Part shown: positions 60,698 through 64,000 of the stretch, in pieces
Layout: every line of letters starts with the position of its first letter
Position numbering within the stretch: the stretch's first letter is position 1
Source of the DNA: Inquilinus limosus_F
GTDB lineage: Bacteria > Pseudomonadota > Alphaproteobacteria > DSM-16000 > Inquilinaceae
DNA: 64,000 bases
NCBI RefSeq assembly: GCF_051487185.1
Contig: NZ_JAHVDK010000013.1
Span: 1 to 64,000 of the forward strand
Direction: 5' to 3'
Program-made: the position numbers and the translations under genes
Notes under the pieces: model-generated
Seen by the model: the letters and a program-made list of their open reading frames with translations, nothing else
Databases searched by the model: none
What the model was told of the DNA's origin: nothing

Positions 60698-61726
60698 GTG
60701 CCACGCATCGCTTTCCGGCTGGAGGCGTCGGCCGCGATCGGCGGCGGCCACGCCATGCGCTGCCTGTCCCTGGCCCGGGCCCTGGCCGACCGCGGCGCGG
60801 AGTGCCTGTTCCTGGTGAATGAAGAGGCCGAGGCGGTGGTGCCGGCCCTGGCCGCCGTCGCCCGCCGGACCGTCGGGCCGGAGCCGGAGGCCGCGGTGGC
60901 GGCGGTTCGCGCGGCCTGGCCGGACGGGGCCGATGCGGCGGTCTGCGACCTCTATCGGTGGACGGCGCCGCAGGAATGCGCTTTCGCCGCCGCGGCGCGC
61001 CGCCTGCTGGTGATCGACGACCTGATCGCGGCGCCGCATCACTGCGACTGGCTCCTGAACCAGAATTTCGGCGCCGATGTGGCCGGCTACGACGGATTGC
61101 TGCCGCCCGGGTGCCGGCGGCTGATCGGCCTCGACTACGCCCTGCTGCGCCCGGACTTCGCGGCGCTGCGGCCGACGGCGCTGCAGCGCCGTGGCGCGGG
61201 GCGGCCGCGGACGATCCTGGTGTCGCTCGGCCTCACCGATGTCGGCGGCATCACCGGCCGGGTCTGCGCCGCCCTGGCGACGATCCCGGACTTCGCCCGC
61301 GCCGAGGTGGTGCTGGGCCCGGCTGCGCCCAGCATCGCCCGGGTGCAGGCGATCGCCGCGACCGATCCGCGCTTCCGCTGCCATGTCGGGCTCGAGGACA
61401 TGGCGCGGGCGATGCTGGAGGCGGATGCGGCGATCGGAGCCATGGGTAGCAGCAGCTGGGAACGCTGCTGTCTCGGCCTGCCGACCCTCGCCGTCACCCT
61501 GGCCGACAATCAGCGGCCGACGGCCCAGGCCCTGGCGGCGGCCGGCATCGTCGCCCTGGCGGGGGATGCCGCGGCGCTGGACGACGCCGCGCTGCGGACC
61601 GCGATCACGGGCTTCCTTGCGGATGGGGACCGGTTGAACCGGCTGTCACGCGCCTCCGCCGCGCTGTGCGACGGGCTGGGCGCCGGCCGGGCGGCGGCGG
61701 CGATCCTTGAAGCGGTCGACGGCTAG
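60698..61726 (+). CDS. pseG: UDP-2,4-diacetamido-trideoxy-altropyranose hydrolase-like (PseG family)
   Basis: A 342-residue GT-B-fold UDP-sugar hydrolase. The N-terminal IGGGHAMRCLSLARAL carries the GGGHxMRC motif with the catalytic histidine of PseG, VIDDLIAAPHHCDWLLNQNF follows, and the C-terminal AIGAMGSSSWERCCLGLPTL is the UDP-binding signature. PseG removes UDP in pseudaminic-acid synthesis, upstream of PseI. GTG start 60698. It is paired with a cupin and not with other pse genes; the PseI-type synthase is 48 kb away. Confidence 0.9.
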   Translation: MPRIAFRLEASAAIGGGHAMRCLSLARALADRGAECLFLVNEEAEAVVPALAAVARRTVGPEPEAAVAAVRAAWPDGADAAVCDLYRWTAPQECAFAAAARRLLVIDDLIAAPHHCDWLLNQNFGADVAGYDGLLPPGCRRLIGLDYALLRPDFAALRPTALQRRGAGRPRTILVSLGLTDVGGITGRVCAALATIPDFARAEVVLGPAAPSIARVQAIAATDPRFRCHVGLEDMARAMLEADAAIGAMGSSSWERCCLGLPTLAVTLADNQRPTAQALAAAGIVALAGDAAALDDAALRTAITGFLADGDRLNRLSRASAALCDGLGAGRAAAAILEAVDG

Positions 61727-61735
61727 CCTGCCGGG

Positions 61736-62026
61736 CTAGGTCACGGGCCGGGCTTCGGAGACGGGAAGCTCGCCTTCGTCCGCCGTCCGGCCCTCCCGTT
61801 CCGCCACCACCTGGGCGTGGGACTGCTCGTAGCGGAAGCCGATGCGCAGCACGACCTGGTAATGGCCGACCCTGTCGCCCTCGACATGGCCGCGGATCTC
61901 CTTCACCTCGAACCAGTCGAGGTGGCGCAGCGTCTTCGAGGCGGTGGCGATGGCGCCCGCGATTGCGTCCTCGAGGCTGCGCTCGGACGAGCCGGCGAGC
62001 TCGGTGATGGCATAGGTGTGGCCCAT
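61736..62026 (-). CDS. Dodecin family protein (flavin-binding)
   Basis: A 96-residue dodecin. AITELAGSSERSLEDAIAGA, then TASKTLRHLDWFEVKEIRGH with the aromatic stack residue W and the family sequence HYQVVLRIGFRYE. It forms a dodecamer that stores or protects flavin in the cytoplasm. It is about 25 residues longer at the C-terminus than archaeal dodecins, typical of bacterial ones. It converges with pseG with a 9-nt gap. Confidence 0.92.
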   Translation of the reverse strand: MGHTYAITELAGSSERSLEDAIAGAIATASKTLRHLDWFEVKEIRGHVEGDRVGHYQVVLRIGFRYEQSHAQVVAEREGRTADEGELPVSEARPVT

Positions 62027-62086
62027 GGTCCGTCTCCCCTGTTGCCTATCCGGGGGAATGGCGGGCGTGCCGGTCCGGTTCCGGCC

Positions 62087-62689
62087 TCACGCCGCGGCGG
62101 CCCCGGCCACCTCTCCGGCCACCACCGTGAGATCCTTGACGAACTCGGCATAGGCGCGATGCCGGGCCTCCTGGTCGGGCACGCGCAACAGGGAGGAGGG
62201 ATGGACGGTGACCAGCCCTCGCAGGCCGTTCGGAAAGGCCAGGACCCTGCCGCGATTCTGGAGGATTGGGAACGGCCGTCCGGCCAGCGCCCGCGCCGCG
62301 GTGGCGCCGAGGGCCACGGTCAGTCGCGGCTGGATCAGCGCCAGCTCGCGGTCGAGCCACCATTTGCAGCGGTCGATCTCATAGGCGTTGGGGCTCTTGT
62401 GCAGCCGGCGCTTGCCGCGCGGCGCGAATTTGAAGTGCTTGACCGCGTTGGTGACGTAGGTCCGGTCGCGCGGGATGCCAGCCTCGGCCAGGGCCTTGTC
62501 GAAGAGCCGTCCGGCCGGGCCGACGAAGGGCCGGCCCTGCTGGTCTTCCTGGTCGCCCGGCTGCTCGCCGACAAAGACGACGAGCGCATCCGCCGGGCCT
62601 TCGCCGAACACGGTCTGCGTCGCCGCCTGATAAAGCGGGCAGCGCGTGCAGCCACGCGCCTCCGCCGCCACGGACTCCAGGGTTTCCAT
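62087..62689 (-). CDS. udgX: UdgX-type uracil-DNA glycosylase
   Basis: A 200-residue family-4-like uracil-DNA glycosylase. GEQPGDQEDQQGRPFVGPAG holds the catalytic-site variant that distinguishes UdgX (GEQPGDxED), and RGKRRLHKSP (residues 91-100) is the KRRIH loop with the histidine (H97) that makes a covalent bond to DNA in characterised UdgX. The iron-sulfur cysteines C14 and C17 (CTRC) and C108 are present. HPSSLLRV follows near the C-terminus. Such enzymes are suicide-type uracil sensors. ATG 62687-62689 gives the family N-terminus; a TTG 36 nt upstream would extend it. Confidence 0.92.
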   Translation of the reverse strand: METLESVAAEARGCTRCPLYQAATQTVFGEGPADALVVFVGEQPGDQEDQQGRPFVGPAGRLFDKALAEAGIPRDRTYVTNAVKHFKFAPRGKRRLHKSPNAYEIDRCKWWLDRELALIQPRLTVALGATAARALAGRPFPILQNRGRVLAFPNGLRGLVTVHPSSLLRVPDQEARHRAYAEFVKDLTVVAGEVAGAAAA

Positions 62690-63150
62690 GCCTGGAGAAT
62701 GGCCGCGGCGGAGCGCCGGTTCCAAGGGCCAGCCGGGGGCGGCCTGCTGACCAGCCCGGCGGCCGCTCAGCTGAGCGTCGACCGAATGCCGGCGGGGTCG
62801 GCAGATTTTCCCATCAGAGCATAAATGCTCATGAGGATGCCTCGGCGCCGATACAGAATTCGGCCGCCATCAACAAATCCATATCGCCTCGACGTTGAAG
62901 ATCTCCACATGATCCGGACCATACGGCGAAGCCATCCGATCCGAAGCGGCGTCGCCGAGCACCCGGGCCGGTTGTCGAGATCACGTCATCTTCTTCTTGC
63001 CATTGCGGCAAACCGGGCTCCATCATGACTGGTCACTCCGGTTCGGATGGCCGGCCAACCGCGACTGCGGCCACGGATCGCTGCCTACCCGGTGACCGAC
63101 TGACGCGTCGCGCACTCTCGCACGGCGCCAACTTTCTTCGGAGGCGAGCG
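62690..63150. other. 461-bp intergenic region upstream of csp gene
   Basis: No credible gene. It contains a perfect palindrome GAGCATAAATGCTC (62817-62830) and probably the promoter and long leader of the cold-shock gene. Open frames seen here lack ribosome sites and domain features. Confidence 0.6.
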
Positions 63151-63360
63151 ATGCCGATCGGCACCGTGAAATGGTTCAACAGCACCAAGGGCTTCGGCTT
63201 CATCCAGCCGGACGGCGGCGGGCCGGACGTGTTCGTCCACATCTCCGCTGTCGAGCGCGCCGGGCTGCGCGGCCTGACCGAAGGCCAGAAGATCTCCTAT
63301 GAGGAGCAGATGGACCCGCGGCGCAACAAGTCCTCGGCCGAGAACCTGAAGCCGGTATAG
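63151..63360 (+). CDS. Cold-shock domain protein
   Basis: A 69-residue CspA-family protein. The start MPIGTVKWFNSTKGFGFIQP contains RNP1 (KGFGFI), and VFVHISAVERAG is RNP2; both RNA-binding patches are intact. It is typical in size. GGAGGCG lies about 5 nt before the ATG. A cytoplasmic RNA chaperone, monocistronic. Confidence 0.96.
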   Translation: MPIGTVKWFNSTKGFGFIQPDGGGPDVFVHISAVERAGLRGLTEGQKISYEEQMDPRRNKSSAENLKPV

Positions 63361-63367
63361 CGCCGGC

Positions 63368-64000
63368 TCAGCCCTCCGCCGGGTCGGGCGGCCGCCCGCC
63401 CAGGGCGCGGGTCAGCTCGCGCGCGGTGTCGCGCAGGAGCGGGCCCAGCGCCGCCGCCCGCTCCGCGGTCAGGCGGCTGGCGAGGCCGGAGACCGAGATC
63501 GCGCACAGCGCCTCGCCCTGCGCGTCGTGGACCACGGCGGCGACGCAGCGCAGCCCGGTGACGAACTCCTCGTCGTCGATGGCGTAGCCCTGGCGGCGGA
63601 CCTGGGCGAGCTCCGCTGCCAGGTCGGCGGCGCGGGTCAGAGACCGCGGCGTCAGCCGCGGCAGGCCGTGACGGGCGACCACCGCCGCCACATCGGCCTC
63701 GGAATAGGTCGACAGGATCGCCTTGCCCATGCCGGAGGAGGCCATCGGCGCCCGCCCGCCGACGCGGGTGATGGCACGCATGATCTCGCGGCTTTCGACC
63801 TGGGTCAGGCACACCATCTCGCCGTCGTCGGCCACGCCGAGATTGGCGGTCTCCCGCGTCTGGTCGCGCAGCCGCCGCAGGAACGGCAGGGCCGGGGCCA
63901 CGAAGTTGCGCTGGCGGACGAAGGCCGAGCCGATGGCGAAGGCCTGCCGGCCCATATGCCACATCCCGTCCGACGGATCGAACTGCACGAAGCGCCGCTG
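63368..64000 (-). CDS. IclR-family regulator, N-terminus cut by window edge
   Basis: The C-terminal 210 residues of an IclR-type regulator. The ligand-binding domain shows ETANLGVADDGEMVCLTQVE, APMASSGMGKAILSTYSEAD, GYAIDDEEFVTGLRCVAAVV and the end GPLLRDTARELTRALGG, the usual landmarks. The winged-helix N-terminus lies to the right of the window. Regulator of an aromatic or sugar catabolic pathway not visible here. Confidence 0.92.
   Translation of the reverse strand, partial: QRRFVQFDPSDGMWHMGRQAFAIGSAFVRQRNFVAPALPFLRRLRDQTRETANLGVADDGEMVCLTQVESREIMRAITRVGGRAPMASSGMGKAILSTYSEADVAAVVARHGLPRLTPRSLTRAADLAAELAQVRRQGYAIDDEEFVTGLRCVAAVVHDAQGEALCAISVSGLASRLTAERAAALGPLLRDTARELTRALGGRPPDPAEG

Noticed and set aside
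62824..63027. Small open frame of about 67 codons upstream of csp
   Set aside because: No ribosome site, Arg-rich composition without domain, and probable promoter region.

Overview
The window reads as chromosomal DNA of a very GC-rich Gram-negative alphaproteobacterium, probably of the Rhodospirillales/Azospirillales kind. This is inferred from gene content (hopanoid tailoring genes hpnI-hpnJ, many CUT2 sugar ABC systems, the lpoA-like/rsmI/yraN/gshB neighbourhood, UPF0314 and dodecin) and from Gram-negative-type short palindromic repeats between genes. Nothing essential for replication, no rRNA, no convincing tRNA, no CRISPR array and no complete insertion sequence was seen.

Layout, left to right. 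1-4.3 kb: an MBL hydrolase cut by the window edge, an AT-richer gene of immunity-protein character, a cupin, and a MarR regulator divergent from a GNAT/epimerase pair. 4.4-9.2 kb: a complete CUT2-type sugar/AI-2-like ABC importer on the minus strand. 9.3-11.4 kb: a cysteine-motif protein, then a TetR regulator with a Gdx (SugE) guanidinium exporter and a second SMR gene. 11.4-14.7 kb: a PseI-type nonulosonate synthase with an FGGY kinase and a class II aldolase. 14.7-17 kb: two LprI-like secreted paralogues and a PRC-barrel-like protein. 17.1-21.9 kb: hpnI-hpnJ, an amidoligase-like gene with no canonical start, and a SABATH-type methyltransferase. 21.9-28.9 kb: conserved housekeeping genes (gshB, sirB1-like, yraN, rsmI, lpoA-like lipoprotein, CYTH-CHAD, ParA-like).

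29.4-35.8 kb: two ABC-2 permeases without an ATPase, then an Fbp-type ABC importer headed by a histidine phosphatase. 36-42.4 kb: an MBL hydrolase and a LacI-controlled CUT2 importer whose permease carries an extra loop region. 42.8-47.5 kb: a large MscS channel, a polar amino-acid importer without an ATPase, and a YqaE/Pmp3 peptide. 47.5-56.8 kb: two RTX (calcium-repeat) proteins with matching C-termini, flanking an alpha/beta hydrolase, an ABC-exporter fragment, a UPF0314 protein, cardiolipin synthase and a GntR-OsmC operon. 56.9-60.2 kb: FGGY kinase, CUT2 permease and binding protein, again without an ATPase. 60.3-64 kb: cupin-PseG, dodecin, UdgX, cold-shock protein and a truncated IclR regulator.

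Two themes stand out. First, at least three regulators (TetR 10015, LacI 37418, GntR 53213) have a -35/-10 pair placed so that the predicted transcript starts at the start codon, with a perfect palindrome over the promoter or start codon. This suggests leaderless, tightly autorepressed regulator mRNAs. Second, the intergenic spaces are seeded with at least three families of nested palindromic repeats, one copy of which is bounded by perfect 19-bp inverted repeats. Start sites, substrates and operons are inferred from sequence only; no database search was possible.
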